A stretch of 64,000 bases of DNA, taken from Clostridia bacterium (GTDB taxonomy: Bacteria > Bacillota > Clostridia > Oscillospirales > CAG-272). The stretch is taken from the NCBI GenBank assembly GCA_017501245.1, contig JAFVXI010000020.1, forward strand, positions 1 through 64,000, given 5' to 3'. Under the pieces are notes generated by a model that made no database searches, was not told the origin of the DNA, and worked only from the letters and a program-made list of their open reading frames with translations. Positions 36,195 through 44,898 of the stretch are shown here, piece by piece (within the stretch, counting starts at the first letter, position 1; each line of letters opens with the position of its first letter). The translations under genes and the position numbers were made by a program.

Positions 36195-36854
36195 ATGAAG
36201 AAGAAAACCGGAAGGCAGAGGCTGATCGGCGTACTCAGATGGCTTGAGGGGGCGGCTTTGCCGGTGCTGTTTTGGGTCTCGTTGATCTACGGCTTTGACG
36301 AGCCGTGCGTTGCAGGTCTGACCATTGCCGCCGCTCTGTTGCACGAGCTGGGGCATCTTTTCGCACTTTTGCTGATGGGCGAGAGCGGATCCTTACGAGG
36401 GCATATCAGCGGATTTCGGATAAAGAAAGAGATGGGCTATAAGCGAGAATTGATCCTCCTCGCGGCAGGTCCTTTTACAAATCTTGGGCTTGCTCTGGCT
36501 CTGATGCCCCTCTCGGGAGTCGGTGGCGGATACATAGGGTTGTTCAGCGAGATCAATCTGCTCAGCGGTATAACGAGCCTTGCGCCCATCGAGGGCTATG
36601 ACGGATACGGTATAATCAAGAGGCTGCTTGCGCTGTCAGGATCTCTTCACAGAGAGAGTGTCTTGTCGGCTTTATCCTTCACCATAAGCTGCGCTCTCGT
36701 CTTTCTTTCGCTTTACCTGATGCTGCGGGCAGGTGGCGGCTGGTGGCTTTTCGGGGTGTTTTCGGGCATTGTATTTATGAAAATCAAGAGAATAATTAAT
36801 CCCGGGCAGAATTTTGATTTACGACAGCAAAATGCAAGGAAATGCGAGAAATAG
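36195..36854 (+). CDS. M50 (site-2 type) membrane metalloprotease
   Basis: A 219-residue membrane protein with about five hydrophobic segments. The zinc motif HELGH is at residues 50-54, in a membrane helix, and NLLSGITSLAPIEGYDG (about 116-132) supplies the third ligand region. It resembles short SpoIVFB-like S2P enzymes that cut other membrane proteins inside the bilayer. In a spore former a role in pro-sigma-K processing is possible, but the usual partner SpoIVFA is not next to it, so I do not assign the name. GAGGGGGTGG precedes the ATG. The C-terminus is basic. Confidence 0.75.
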   Translation: MKKKTGRQRLIGVLRWLEGAALPVLFWVSLIYGFDEPCVAGLTIAAALLHELGHLFALLLMGESGSLRGHISGFRIKKEMGYKRELILLAAGPFTNLGLALALMPLSGVGGGYIGLFSEINLLSGITSLAPIEGYDGYGIIKRLLALSGSLHRESVLSALSFTISCALVFLSLYLMLRAGGGWWLFGVFSGIVFMKIKRIINPGQNFDLRQQNARKCEK

Positions 36855-36971
36855 CGAGATTTTCGGAGATTTTTCGAGCTTTTTATGTTAAGAAGGTGGA
36901 AAAATTCAGGATAATTTTGCCTAATGCGGATTAAATCCATTTAATATGTACTAAAAAAATGTAAAAAACTA

Positions 36972-37000
36972 TTGCAAAACGTAGATGTTTTTGTTATAAT
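36972..37000 (+). promoter_or_regulatory. Promoter of pot operon
   Basis: TTGCAA (36972-36977), 17 bp, TATAAT (36995-37000). The leader is about 85 bases and contains two hairpins. The gap 36855-36971 is AT-rich and I see no clear terminator in it. Confidence 0.75.
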
Positions 37001-37012
37001 GACGATATGCAA

Positions 37013-37066
37013 CATACTGGGCATGTGTGCGCAGTATGTGAGTACGACGGCTTCGTTGCCGTTTTG
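37013..37066 (+). promoter_or_regulatory. Two hairpins in potA leader
   Basis: ACATACTG and CAGTATGT (about 37012-37038) form one stem. ACGGC and GCCGT (about 37046-37062), followed by TTTTGCTG, form a second that ends in a short T-run. This could be a weak attenuator in front of the polyamine transport genes. It does not match a riboswitch class I know. Confidence 0.35.
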
Positions 37067-37091
37067 CTGAAAGGAACACGTAAGACTAGAG

Positions 37092-38210
37092 ATGGCAAAG
37101 CTCATTGAGTTGAAGGGTATATCAAAGTCCTATGACGGCGAAAAGGTCATAGATTCTATGGACCTATACATAAGAGATAAGGAATTTATAACCCTGCTCG
37201 GCCCCTCGGGCTGCGGAAAGACGACCACGCTTCGAATTATCGGCGGCTTTGAAACTGCTGACGAGGGTCAGGTCTTCTTTGACGGTGTCGAGATATCCGA
37301 CGTGCCTGCGTATAAGCGCCAGGTCAACACCGTTTTCCAAAAATACGCTCTCTTCCCTCATCTTAACGTATATGAAAATATCGCCTTCCCTCTCAGACTG
37401 AAGAAGCTCGACGAGGAGGAGATAAGAACAAGGGTCACGGATATGCTGAAGATGGTTGCTCTCGTTGGCTTTGAGAACAAGAGCGTCAGCACGCTCTCGG
37501 GCGGTCAGCAGCAGAGAGTTGCGATCGCAAGAGCGCTCGTTTCGCACCCCAGAGTTCTTTTACTTGACGAGCCGCTCGGAGCGCTCGACCTCAAGCTGAG
37601 AAAGGATATGCAGAACGAGCTTAAGTCCATCCAGCAGAAGATCGGCATCACCTTCGTCTACGTAACGCACGATCAGGAGGAGGCGCTCTCCATGTCTGAC
37701 ACCGTCGTGGTTATCGCTGACGGTGAGATACAGCAGATCGGAACGCCCACCGATATTTATAACGAGCCTAAGAACGCCTTCGTCGCCGACTTTATCGGAG
37801 AGTCTAACATTATAGACGGCGTTATGCTTGAGGACAAGAAGGTCAAGATCGCATCCCACGTCTTTGACTGCGTTGACGGCGGATATGATAAGAACGAGCC
37901 TGTTGACGTCGTTATACGCCCTGAGGACGTCGACGTGGTTAAGCCCGAGGACGGAATGCTCCAGGGCCAGGTCACTGCCGTGACCTTCAAGGGCGTGCAT
38001 TACGAGATCATCGTAGATATCAAGGGCTTTAAATGGATGATCCAATCCACGGACTACGTTGCACCCGATGCAATCATCGGAATCTACATCGAGCCCGAGG
38101 GAATACATATTATGAAAAAGTCGAAGTATTCGGGTATGTTTGGAGATTACTCCTCCTTCTCGGATGAGATCGACCAGCTTTCGGACGCTGATGCTGCCGA
38201 GGAATTCTGA
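37092..38210 (+). CDS. potA: Spermidine/putrescine ABC transporter ATP-binding protein
   Basis: This is the ATPase of a polyamine importer. Walker A is [10 protein letters not shown] (about residues 38-47), the signature [17 protein letters not shown] (about 133-149) and Walker [12 protein letters not shown]. The C-terminal TOBE domain (about 240-340) has the VIRPEDVDV motif of the CUT1/MOI ATPases. Length 372 is typical. It overlaps no gene but lies 5 bp before potB. Together with potB and the potCD fusion it makes a complete system with all four functions. A long leader with two hairpins precedes it. Confidence 0.93.
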   Translation: MAKLIELKGISKSYDGEKVIDSMDLYIRDKEFITLLGPSGCGKTTTLRIIGGFETADEGQVFFDGVEISDVPAYKRQVNTVFQKYALFPHLNVYENIAFPLRLKKLDEEEIRTRVTDMLKMVALVGFENKSVSTLSGGQQQRVAIARALVSHPRVLLLDEPLGALDLKLRKDMQNELKSIQQKIGITFVYVTHDQEEALSMSDTVVVIADGEIQQIGTPTDIYNEPKNAFVADFIGESNIIDGVMLEDKKVKIASHVFDCVDGGYDKNEPVDVVIRPEDVDVVKPEDGMLQGQVTAVTFKGVHYEIIVDIKGFKWMIQSTDYVAPDAIIGIYIEPEGIHIMKKSKYSGMFGDYSSFSDEIDQLSDADAAEEF

Positions 38211-38215
38211 TTAAA

Positions 38216-39070
38216 ATGAAAGTTGCGGGCTACGGCTCGCTCGGGTTGACAAATTTGATGAAAAATAAACGCTCTCTCGGGCAATCGATACTCGCCGCGC
38301 CTCATATCTTCTGGGCGGTGCTGTTTATCATATTGCCACTTTTCATAGTCGTGTACTATGCTTTTACCGACTCTAACGGTCAATTTTCCTTCAGTAATAT
38401 AGCTTCTCTGACGGATTATGCTCCCATATTCGGGCTTTCGCTAGAGCTTGCGATCATCGCAACGGCGATCTGCCTGGCTATCGGCTATCCGCTCGCATAT
38501 TGCATTGCGAAGGCAAAGCCCAAGCATCAGAAGATATTCATTATGCTCCTGATGCTGCCTATGTGGACAAACCTCCTTATCAGGACCTACTCCATCATGG
38601 CGATACTTGACGACGGAGGATTTCTCAATTCCTTGCTTAACACCTCCTTCCACATCGTTGGAACGAAGGGGGCGGTTATCTTCGGAATGGTCTACGACTT
38701 CCTGCCCTATATGGTGCTTCCCATCTACACCTGCATATCGAAGATAGACAGGAGCATGTGGGAGGCGGCTGCCGATCTTGGCTGCGGACCTATCGGAACT
38801 GTCGTCAAGGTCATCTTCCCTCTCTCTATGTCTGGCATTATCTCGGGTGTTACGATGGTTCTCGTGCCCTCGATCAGCACCTTCTATATCTCGCAGAAGC
38901 TCGGCGGAGGAACCTTTGAGCTTATCGGAGATACGATCGAGAGGCAGTTCGTCACCGGGGCGCTTAACGTCGGTGCGGCTATCTCGCTCGTTATGATGGT
39001 ATTGATCCTTATTTCCATTACGATAATGAACCGCTTCTCTGATGCGGAGGAAGGCGGTATAATCGTATGA
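38216..39070 (+). CDS. potB: Spermidine/putrescine ABC transporter permease
   Basis: A 284-residue inner-membrane permease with six membrane segments and the EAA loop (WEAAADLGCGPIGTVVKVIFPLSMSG region, around residues 180-205; EAA-x3-G). The first about 18 residues are not conserved, and an internal Met at MKNKRSLGQ is an alternative start, but no better ribosome binding site supports it. The stop overlaps the start of the next gene in ATGA, so the subunits are translationally coupled. Confidence 0.92.
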   Translation: MKVAGYGSLGLTNLMKNKRSLGQSILAAPHIFWAVLFIILPLFIVVYYAFTDSNGQFSFSNIASLTDYAPIFGLSLELAIIATAICLAIGYPLAYCIAKAKPKHQKIFIMLLMLPMWTNLLIRTYSIMAILDDGGFLNSLLNTSFHIVGTKGAVIFGMVYDFLPYMVLPIYTCISKIDRSMWEAAADLGCGPIGTVVKVIFPLSMSGIISGVTMVLVPSISTFYISQKLGGGTFELIGDTIERQFVTGALNVGAAISLVMMVLILISITIMNRFSDAEEGGIIV

Positions 39071-41238
39071 AATATGCATCGAGAATATATTTATGCTTAA
39101 TATTTGCCGTCCTTTATATTCCCATCGTCACCTTGATGCTCTTCTCCTTCAACGCCGAGAACAGCACTGCGGAGTTTACAGGCTTCAGCCTGAGATGGTA
39201 TATCGAGCTGTTCAGCTCGACGGAGGCGTTTACGGCGCTGAGAAACACGCTGGTGCTTGCCGTGCTTTCGGCACTGCTGGCAACCGTTATCGGTACTCTT
39301 GCGGCTGAGGGCATATACAAGATGCGCTCTAAGCTGCTTAAGAGCGCTATCAACTCGGTTACCAACATACCGATGATGAACCCAGATATCGTTACCGGTA
39401 TGTCTATGATGCTGTTCTTTGCGGCTATTATGGGTATACTTGCGGTTGTGATACCGAATATCTCCTACAACGATATAGGCTTTGCGGCTATGCTGATCTC
39501 GCACACGACCTTCTGCCTGCCTTACGTTATCCTCTCGGTGCTCCCGAGGATAAACGAGCTTGGCGACACTATGTCGGAGGCGGCGCTTGACCTCGGCTGC
39601 ACGCCCGCTCAGGCCTTCTTCAAGGTTAAGCTGCCTAACATTATGCCCGCCGTTCTTTCGGGTATGGTAATGGCGTTTACCCTCTCTCTTGACGACTTTG
39701 TCATATCCTACTTTGTAGGTCCATCCAACTTCCAGACGCTGCCCCTTCTTATCTACTCTATGACCAAGAAGAAGGTTACGCCGGATATGTACGCTCTTTC
39801 GACGATCATCATCGTAACGGTGTTCTTACTGCTTGTGATATCGAACTTCAAGAGCGAGAAGTCCTCTGCGGCGTCGAGAAAGAAGAAGCTCATCAGCATC
39901 GTTACCATATCTGTTGCCGCCGTGCTTGCGATAGCTCTCGTCATCTCGTCCTTCTTTATCGACGATGCTCCCGCTACTGACGGTGCGGCAGACGTTGGCG
40001 GTGACGTTATAACCATCAACGTATACAACTGGGGTGAATATATCTCCGACGGCTTTGACGGCTCTATGAACGTCAACGAGGAGTTTGAAAAGTATTATTT
40101 TGATAAATACGGCAAAAGAGTAAAGGTCAACTACACGACCTACGCAACGAACGAGGATATGTATTCCAAGCTCTCGAACAGCGCCGTTAAATACGATATC
40201 GTCGTTCCCTCCGATTATATGATCCAGAAGATGATCGAGGAGGATATGCTTTATGAGTTTGACGCTTCGAGCCTATCCAACTTCGGTAACATTATGGACG
40301 ACTACAAGGGTCTTTACTACGATAAGGACAATATGTACTCGGTTCCTTATACCTGCGGTATGATGGGAATCATCTACAACAAGTCGATGGTTTCGGAGGA
40401 GGACGTTCGAGAGATGAGCTGGAGCTTGCTCTGGAATCAGAAATACGCAGGAAAGATCCTTCAGTTCAACAACCCGAGAGACGCCTTTGCAACAGCTATG
40501 TATATGGAGGGGCTTGACGTAAACTCTACCGACCCCGAGGTCTGGGATCAGGCGCTTGATCTGCTTATCAAGCAAAAGCCCATACTCCAGGGCTATGTTA
40601 ACGACGAGATCTTCAACAAGATGACGACCGAATCTGCGGCAATTGCGCCCTATTTCGTCGGCGACTTCCTCACTATGGCGGACCAGGAGCCTAACCTCGG
40701 CTTCTACTATCCCAAGGAGGGCGTCAACTACTTCGTCGACGCTATGTGCATACCTAAGAACGCAGAGCATCCCGAGGTTGCTATGGAGTATATCAACTTC
40801 ATGCTCTCCGAGGAAGCTGCTATCGCAAACGCCGAATACATCGGCTATGCTTCCCCTAACAGGCTCGTCGTTGAAAACGACGAATACCGTGCTTATATGG
40901 AGGACTACGGCTACGAGGGCGAAAACGGCGAGACCGCCTACGACCTGCTCTACAACGTTATGCCCGCCGAGATAAATAAGGCGTATAACGAGATGTTCGG
41001 CTCGAATGATGCTTCCTGCTACCGCAGCTTCTCCCCGGAGATCCAGACGAGAGTTAACACCCTTTGGGAAAATCTCAAGCTCTCGGATGCTACCGAGCCC
41101 TGGATACACGTCTTGTCCATCGGCATCGTCGTTTTAGTTGCGGCGTTTGCCATCTATTCGATCTATATCAAGAAAAAGAGATCCCGCTTCTACCGCTACC
41201 GTGACAGAGATAACAAGCGCACGGCTGTGGCAAAATAA
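39067..41238 (+). CDS. potCD: Fused polyamine permease and substrate-binding protein (PotC-PotD)
   Basis: Residues 1 to about 260 are a PotC permease with six membrane segments and the EAA loop (SEAALDLGCTPAQAFFKVKLP). Residues about 275-295 form a further membrane helix (AVLAIALVISSFFIDDAP) that leads to an extracellular PotD-like polyamine-binding domain (about 315-675; INVYNWGEYISDGF, DIVVPSDYMIQKM). A last helix (about 678-700, WIHVLSIGIVVLVAAFAIYS) and a basic tail follow, so the binding protein is held in the membrane at both ends. PotC-PotD fusions occur in other Bacillota. Fusion removes the need for a separate lipoprotein. Confidence 0.93.
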   Translation: MKYASRIYLCLIFAVLYIPIVTLMLFSFNAENSTAEFTGFSLRWYIELFSSTEAFTALRNTLVLAVLSALLATVIGTLAAEGIYKMRSKLLKSAINSVTNIPMMNPDIVTGMSMMLFFAAIMGILAVVIPNISYNDIGFAAMLISHTTFCLPYVILSVLPRINELGDTMSEAALDLGCTPAQAFFKVKLPNIMPAVLSGMVMAFTLSLDDFVISYFVGPSNFQTLPLLIYSMTKKKVTPDMYALSTIIIVTVFLLLVISNFKSEKSSAASRKKKLISIVTISVAAVLAIALVISSFFIDDAPATDGAADVGGDVITINVYNWGEYISDGFDGSMNVNEEFEKYYFDKYGKRVKVNYTTYATNEDMYSKLSNSAVKYDIVVPSDYMIQKMIEEDMLYEFDASSLSNFGNIMDDYKGLYYDKDNMYSVPYTCGMMGIIYNKSMVSEEDVREMSWSLLWNQKYAGKILQFNNPRDAFATAMYMEGLDVNSTDPEVWDQALDLLIKQKPILQGYVNDEIFNKMTTESAAIAPYFVGDFLTMADQEPNLGFYYPKEGVNYFVDAMCIPKNAEHPEVAMEYINFMLSEEAAIANAEYIGYASPNRLVVENDEYRAYMEDYGYEGENGETAYDLLYNVMPAEINKAYNEMFGSNDASCYRSFSPEIQTRVNTLWENLKLSDATEPWIHVLSIGIVVLVAAFAIYSIYIKKKRSRFYRYRDRDNKRTAVAK

Positions 41239-41252
41239 GGATCGAAATGAAA

Positions 41253-41318
41253 TAACGGGCGTAGCAATGCGTGATGTCCTTAACGGAGAACACGCATATC
41301 TGCGCCCGTTTATTTTTT
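41253..41318 (+). terminator. Terminator of pot operon
   Basis: AACGGGCG (41254-41261) pairs with CGCCCGTT (41303-41310), with an inner stem ATGCGTG/CACGCAT, followed by TATTTTTTG. Confidence 0.8.
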
Positions 41319-41360
41319 GTTATATAACGGAGAAAACAAGGCTGTTGTGCCCTCAGGGAG

Positions 41361-42260
41361 CTAAACGCCCGTAAGATCGAAGGGCGGAACGTAGGAGGCG
41401 TCAGCCGAGGAATAATCCTGGATAAAGGCGTTTCGTATCCCCTTCCCTACTGCATAATCGACCAGCTCCTCATACTCGCTCCTCGTGACACGGCGGTCGA
41501 GCGGTGACGGAAGCCCTGCGGAGGGCGTATACTGACTCATAAGGCTGACGTAGACCGAATCGCTAAAGCGCTCGGAAATACGCTTTACATTAAGCTTAGC
41601 CTCGGCGAGATGTCCGGGGAGAAGAAGGATGCGGATAAGCACGCCGCTTTTAAGAAGCCCATCGGTGATGACGGGCTCGGGGCGAAGCCTCACCATCTCC
41701 TCGATGGCATACCACGCAACAGATGGATAATCCTTAGCGAGACTGAGAGCCGAAGCCGTCGACGGCTTATAATACTTTAAGTCGGGGAGAAAAACGTCGA
41801 CCGTGTCGGAAAGCGCTCTGAGTGCCTCACGGGTTTCGTAGGAGGAGGTGTTATAGACTATCGGGACGGTGAGCCCCTTTGCTCTCGCCTTGTCAACGCT
41901 CTCTATGATCGATGGCAGGTAGTGCGTCGGGGTGACGAGGTTGACGTTGTGCGCACCCTCTGCCTCAAGCTCGGTATAGATCCCCGAGAGGCGGTCGGTG
42001 GTGACACGGCTGCCAAGCTCTCCTCCGGAGATCTCCTTGTTCTGGCAGTATATACATCCAAGAGAGCAACCTGAGAAAAAGACCGTGCCCGAGCCGCGAG
42101 TGCCCGAGATGACCGGCTCCTCCCACATATGAAGCGCCGCGCGTGCGATGACTACGTCGGACGGCATACGGCAAAAGCCACGCTCGCCCCGAGTTCGGTC
42201 AACTCCGCATCTCCTTGCGCAAAGTGTGCATTTTTTATAACTTAAGTTCTCTTTTTCCAT
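41361..42260 (-). CDS. PflX/PflA-like radical SAM protein
   Basis: A 299-residue radical SAM protein. The SAM-binding [4Fe-4S] motif is GCSLGCIYCQNKE (C-x3-C-x2-C, about residues 64-76), and the N-terminal CTLCARRCGVDRTRGERGFC is an additional cysteine cluster of the kind found in COG1313 (PflX). These proteins resemble pyruvate-formate-lyase activases, but their target is unknown. No glycyl-radical enzyme is nearby. AGGAGC lies 6 bases before the ATG. It diverges from the dCMP deaminase gene. Confidence 0.85.
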   Translation of the reverse strand: MEKENLSYKKCTLCARRCGVDRTRGERGFCRMPSDVVIARAALHMWEEPVISGTRGSGTVFFSGCSLGCIYCQNKEISGGELGSRVTTDRLSGIYTELEAEGAHNVNLVTPTHYLPSIIESVDKARAKGLTVPIVYNTSSYETREALRALSDTVDVFLPDLKYYKPSTASALSLAKDYPSVAWYAIEEMVRLRPEPVITDGLLKSGVLIRILLLPGHLAEAKLNVKRISERFSDSVYVSLMSQYTPSAGLPSPLDRRVTRSEYEELVDYAVGKGIRNAFIQDYSSADASYVPPFDLTGV

Positions 42261-42285
42261 TAAAAGCTCCTATTTAACATAGGTG

Positions 42286-42314
42286 TTGACAAGCGGTGAG
42301 GTATATGCTAAAAT
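42286..42314 (+). promoter_or_regulatory. Promoter of dCMP deaminase gene
   Basis: TTGACA (42286-42291), 17 bp, TAAAAT (42309-42314). Confidence 0.75.
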
Positions 42315-42344
42315 ACTATATATCACATATTACGGAGGCAGCTT

Positions 42345-42836
42345 ATGTCAATGAAGCGTGAGGGATATATCAACTGGGATGAATACTTTATGGGGGTTGC
42401 ACTTCTTGCGGCACAGAGATCGAAGGACCCCAGCACTCAGGTCGGCGCTTGCATCGTCGACGCAAGCAACAGAATACTCTCCACGGGATATAACGGCTTT
42501 CCGCAGGGATGCTCTGACGATGAGTTCCCTTGGAACAGGGACGAGGCGCTCGGGGAGACAAAGTATCCCTTTGTCGTGCACGCAGAGCTGAACGCCGTGC
42601 TTAACGCTCAGGGCAAGTCGCTCATCGGTGCTACGCTCTACGTCGGTCTTTTCCCCTGTAACGAATGTGCTAAGGCTATTATTCAATCGGGAATCCGCGA
42701 GGTAGTTTACCTCTCCAACAAATATGACGGTGAGCCGAACGTCGAGCAGTCCAAGAGGATGCTGAAGGCGGCGGGTGTCATCGTCAGGGCGATAAAGCCA
42801 ACGAAGGCGCAGATAGTATTAAATCTTATCCCTTGA
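42345..42836 (+). CDS. dCMP deaminase family protein (ComEB-like)
   Basis: A 163-residue zinc deaminase. Zinc ligands and catalytic Glu are in VVHAELNAVLNA (HAE) and LFPCNECAKAIIQSGI (PCxxC). The N-terminal DPSTQVGACIVD and GYNGFPQGCSDDEFPWNRD are characteristic of dCMP deaminases, which feed dUMP to thymidylate synthesis. Homologues in Bacillus are named comEB, but no competence genes lie nearby. It is monocistronic. Confidence 0.92.
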   Translation: MSMKREGYINWDEYFMGVALLAAQRSKDPSTQVGACIVDASNRILSTGYNGFPQGCSDDEFPWNRDEALGETKYPFVVHAELNAVLNAQGKSLIGATLYVGLFPCNECAKAIIQSGIREVVYLSNKYDGEPNVEQSKRMLKAAGVIVRAIKPTKAQIVLNLIP

Positions 42837-42843
42837 TAAATAC

Positions 42844-42868
42844 GGGCGGCAGATGCCGCCCTTTTTTT
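42844..42868 (+). terminator. Terminator of dCMP deaminase gene
   Basis: GGGCGGC (42844-42850) pairs with GCCGCCC (42855-42861) around AGAT and is followed by seven T residues. It runs up to the alaX stop. Confidence 0.85.
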
Positions 42869-44006
42869 ATTTGAAATACGCCTCTATCTCGCAAAGTGAT
42901 GCGGAAAGCGTGCCCGTGATCATCTCTCCTCTGCCGCCACCCTTGCCGTGAAGGGCGGAATTTATCTCCCTGGCTCTTGCACCCATATCGGCGCCCTCTG
43001 ATATCATAAGATATCTAAAATCGCCGTCTAGTCCGCAGAGCAGAATGAGCGTGCCTGCTATCCTCGACTTTGCCGTATTGGCAATATGGCGCATCTCCTC
43101 CATTCCTAACCCCTCCACGGGGAGAACATAATTACCCTCTACGGAGGGGATGGCACCGATATACAGATCAGCAATACGTCGCTTAGACGCAGAAAGCTCG
43201 GCTTCAAGGCGAAGGATCTCATCCTCGAGATGGCCGACAGCAGAGAGCGCCTCGAGCGAGGGGGTGCTGGTTTTTGCGCCTATGGCTCTCGTTATGGCAT
43301 ATCTTTTTTTATAGTCATCTAGCGCACGTGTGCCCGCAACCATAAATAATCGCATACCGCCTCTGTGGCGCATATAGTCGATAATCTTTATCATTCCTAT
43401 CTCGCCCGTTTGTGCGACGTGAGGCGCACAGCAAGCACACGAATCCACGCCCTCTATCCTGACGATGCGAACGCCATCCTTTATATCAAGCTTTGAGCGA
43501 TATGTCAGCGAGGCAAGCTCAGCCTCGGATGGGAATGAGGTGATGACCGATCTATTAGTCATAACTGCGAGATTTGCGAGACGCTCGACCTCGTCTATCT
43601 CATCGGACGAAAGCTCGCCGTCAACGTCAAAGGTGACGATGTCGTCGCCCAGATGGAAGCCTACGTTGTCATATCCGTGGCGCTCGTGAATTATTCCGCA
43701 CAAAATATGCTCTGCGGTGTGGCACTGCATCTTTTCAAATCGCTTATCAAAGTCAAGCCTGCAATAGACCTCACCGTCACCCGGATCGGCTTCAAGCAGA
43801 TGCAGTATCCTGCCGTCCTGCTCCTTTACGTCTATTACTCTTGCGCCGCCTATCACGCCCGTGTCGGAGGTCTGTCCACCCTCCTCGGGGAAAAACGCCG
43901 TTCTGTCAAGCTCGACAAGATAGCCTGCTTCGACCCTTTCCTTAGTTACGACGGAAGCCGTAAATTCTTTTATATAAGCATCCTGATAATAAAGCTTTTC
44001 AGTCAT
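42867..44006 (-). CDS. Alanyl-tRNA editing protein AlaX, long form with DHHA1 domain
   Basis: This free-standing editing enzyme hydrolyses mischarged Ser- or Gly-tRNA(Ala). The zinc ligands are HTAEHILCG (HxxxH, about residues 83-87) and CACCAPHV (CxxxH, about 190-194). An N-terminal AlaRS-like beta-barrel (TAFFPEEGGQTSDTG) precedes them, and a DHHA1-type domain (GKGGGRGEMITG) ends the 379-residue protein. A frame that opens 61 codons earlier runs through the rluA-like gene. The ATG at 44006, inside ATGACTGA, overlaps the stop of that gene by 8 bases and has GAGGTT in front, so it is the start. The two genes form a translationally coupled pair. Confidence 0.9.
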   Translation of the reverse strand: MTEKLYYQDAYIKEFTASVVTKERVEAGYLVELDRTAFFPEEGGQTSDTGVIGGARVIDVKEQDGRILHLLEADPGDGEVYCRLDFDKRFEKMQCHTAEHILCGIIHERHGYDNVGFHLGDDIVTFDVDGELSSDEIDEVERLANLAVMTNRSVITSFPSEAELASLTYRSKLDIKDGVRIVRIEGVDSCACCAPHVAQTGEIGMIKIIDYMRHRGGMRLFMVAGTRALDDYKKRYAITRAIGAKTSTPSLEALSAVGHLEDEILRLEAELSASKRRIADLYIGAIPSVEGNYVLPVEGLGMEEMRHIANTAKSRIAGTLILLCGLDGDFRYLMISEGADMGARAREINSALHGKGGGRGEMITGTLSASLCEIEAYFK

Positions 44007-44673
44007 TGTTAACCTCGAAAAATTTATCGTCCCTAAAGACGTCCCAAGGGTAAGAGGAGGTGTCGGGCAAATACCTGACCGTGACACGCTCTCCTCGGTA
44101 AGGGAATGATAATAAATAAGCGTGCAAAGCGATATTCTCCGCCTTGACCCGTGAGCCGTACTTGCCGTCGCCGACGATCGGCGTGCCACGGCTTGAAAGC
44201 TGCGCTCTGATCTGATGAAAGCGACCGGTGTGAAGCAAAATATCGCAAAGAGTCAAGCCCTCGAACGTGGTAATAGGTGTAGAGGTCAGACGTGCCTCCT
44301 TTACACCGCCTCGCTTGCGGTCAACGACAAACGCCTTGCCGAGTCTTGCATCCTTGTATAATAGATCGGTATACTCCCCTCTTTGAGGCTCGCCCGACAC
44401 TACGGCAACGTATCTCTTCTCCATCTCGCCCGATGCGACGAGCCGGGATAGCTCTGTCGCCGCCTCCTTGGTTCTTGCAAACACCAGAACGCCACCTACC
44501 GTGCGATCGAGGCGGTGGACTAGCCAGAGCCTACTTCCCTCCCCCATACCTTTCAGCATATCAGCCGTGAGGCTCATAGCGTCGGGAGAGCCTGTGGGAT
44601 CGCTCTGACTGGGTGTGCCCGGCGGCTTATAAATAACTACGAGATCTTTCCTTAAATCCAGAAGCTTAATCAT
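43999..44673 (-). CDS. RluA-family pseudouridine synthase, short form
   Basis: A 224-residue RluA-type enzyme without an S4 domain. The catalytic motif is WLVHRLDRTVGGVLVFA (Asp in HRLDR, about residue 55), and LLHTGRFHQIRAQLSSRG follows. It would make pseudouridine in rRNA or tRNA. The second such gene in the window (30646) is the longer, S4-bearing form. The stop overlaps alaX. A GC-rich hairpin lies just upstream of its ribosome binding site (44689-44713). Confidence 0.9.
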   Translation of the reverse strand: MIKLLDLRKDLVVIYKPPGTPSQSDPTGSPDAMSLTADMLKGMGEGSRLWLVHRLDRTVGGVLVFARTKEAATELSRLVASGEMEKRYVAVVSGEPQRGEYTDLLYKDARLGKAFVVDRKRGGVKEARLTSTPITTFEGLTLCDILLHTGRFHQIRAQLSSRGTPIVGDGKYGSRVKAENIALHAYLLSFPYRGERVTVRYLPDTSSYPWDVFRDDKFFEVNND

Positions 44674-44688
44674 ATCTACCTATACGAA

Positions 44689-44713
44689 AGCCGTCGCAAA
44701 TGATGCGGCGGCT
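44689..44713 (-). promoter_or_regulatory. Stable hairpin in rluA leader
   Basis: AGCCGTCGCA (44689-44698) and TGCGGCGGCT (44704-44713) form a 10-bp stem with one G-T pair, in the roughly 85-base leader. On the minus strand it is followed by TTCGT and the weak ribosome binding site AGGTAG. It could slow ribosomes or attenuate; no ligand or partner is visible. Confidence 0.4.
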
Positions 44714-44764
44714 GACCTTATGTTCATCAGAGTTTATCTTTAATCAGATTGGTTTTATGCATTT

Positions 44765-44793
44765 ATTTTAGCACATAAGTAGACCTTTTTCAA
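44765..44793 (-). promoter_or_regulatory. Promoter of rluA-alaX operon
   Basis: Minus strand TTGAAA (44793-44788), 17 bp, TAAAAT (44770-44765). Confidence 0.75.
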
Positions 44794-44846
44794 TAGGTGA
44801 TAATAAATATCCCAAACACTTTTCACACAACGTTAACAGAAATCAC

Positions 44847-44875
44847 TTGAAATATTTACCTTAAACGGGTATGAT
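44847..44875 (+). promoter_or_regulatory. Promoter of thioesterase gene
   Basis: TTGAAA (44847-44852), 17 bp, TATGAT (44870-44875), 23 bp before the start at 44899. Confidence 0.7.
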
Positions 44876-44898
44876 TAAAGTAAAGAAAGGAGATAAAA

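Noticed and set aside
36195..36854. SpoIVFB by name
   Set aside because: The HELGH and fold agree, but SpoIVFA and sporulation partners are absent nearby, so only the M50 family is claimed.
37001..37091. Known riboswitch before potA
   Set aside because: The leader is short and lacks the conserved core of any riboswitch class I know.
42867..44189. Longer AlaX with an extra 61-residue N-terminus
   Set aside because: The extension is an out-of-frame reading of the overlapping rluA-like gene, with no family match; the ATG in ATGACTGA fits better.
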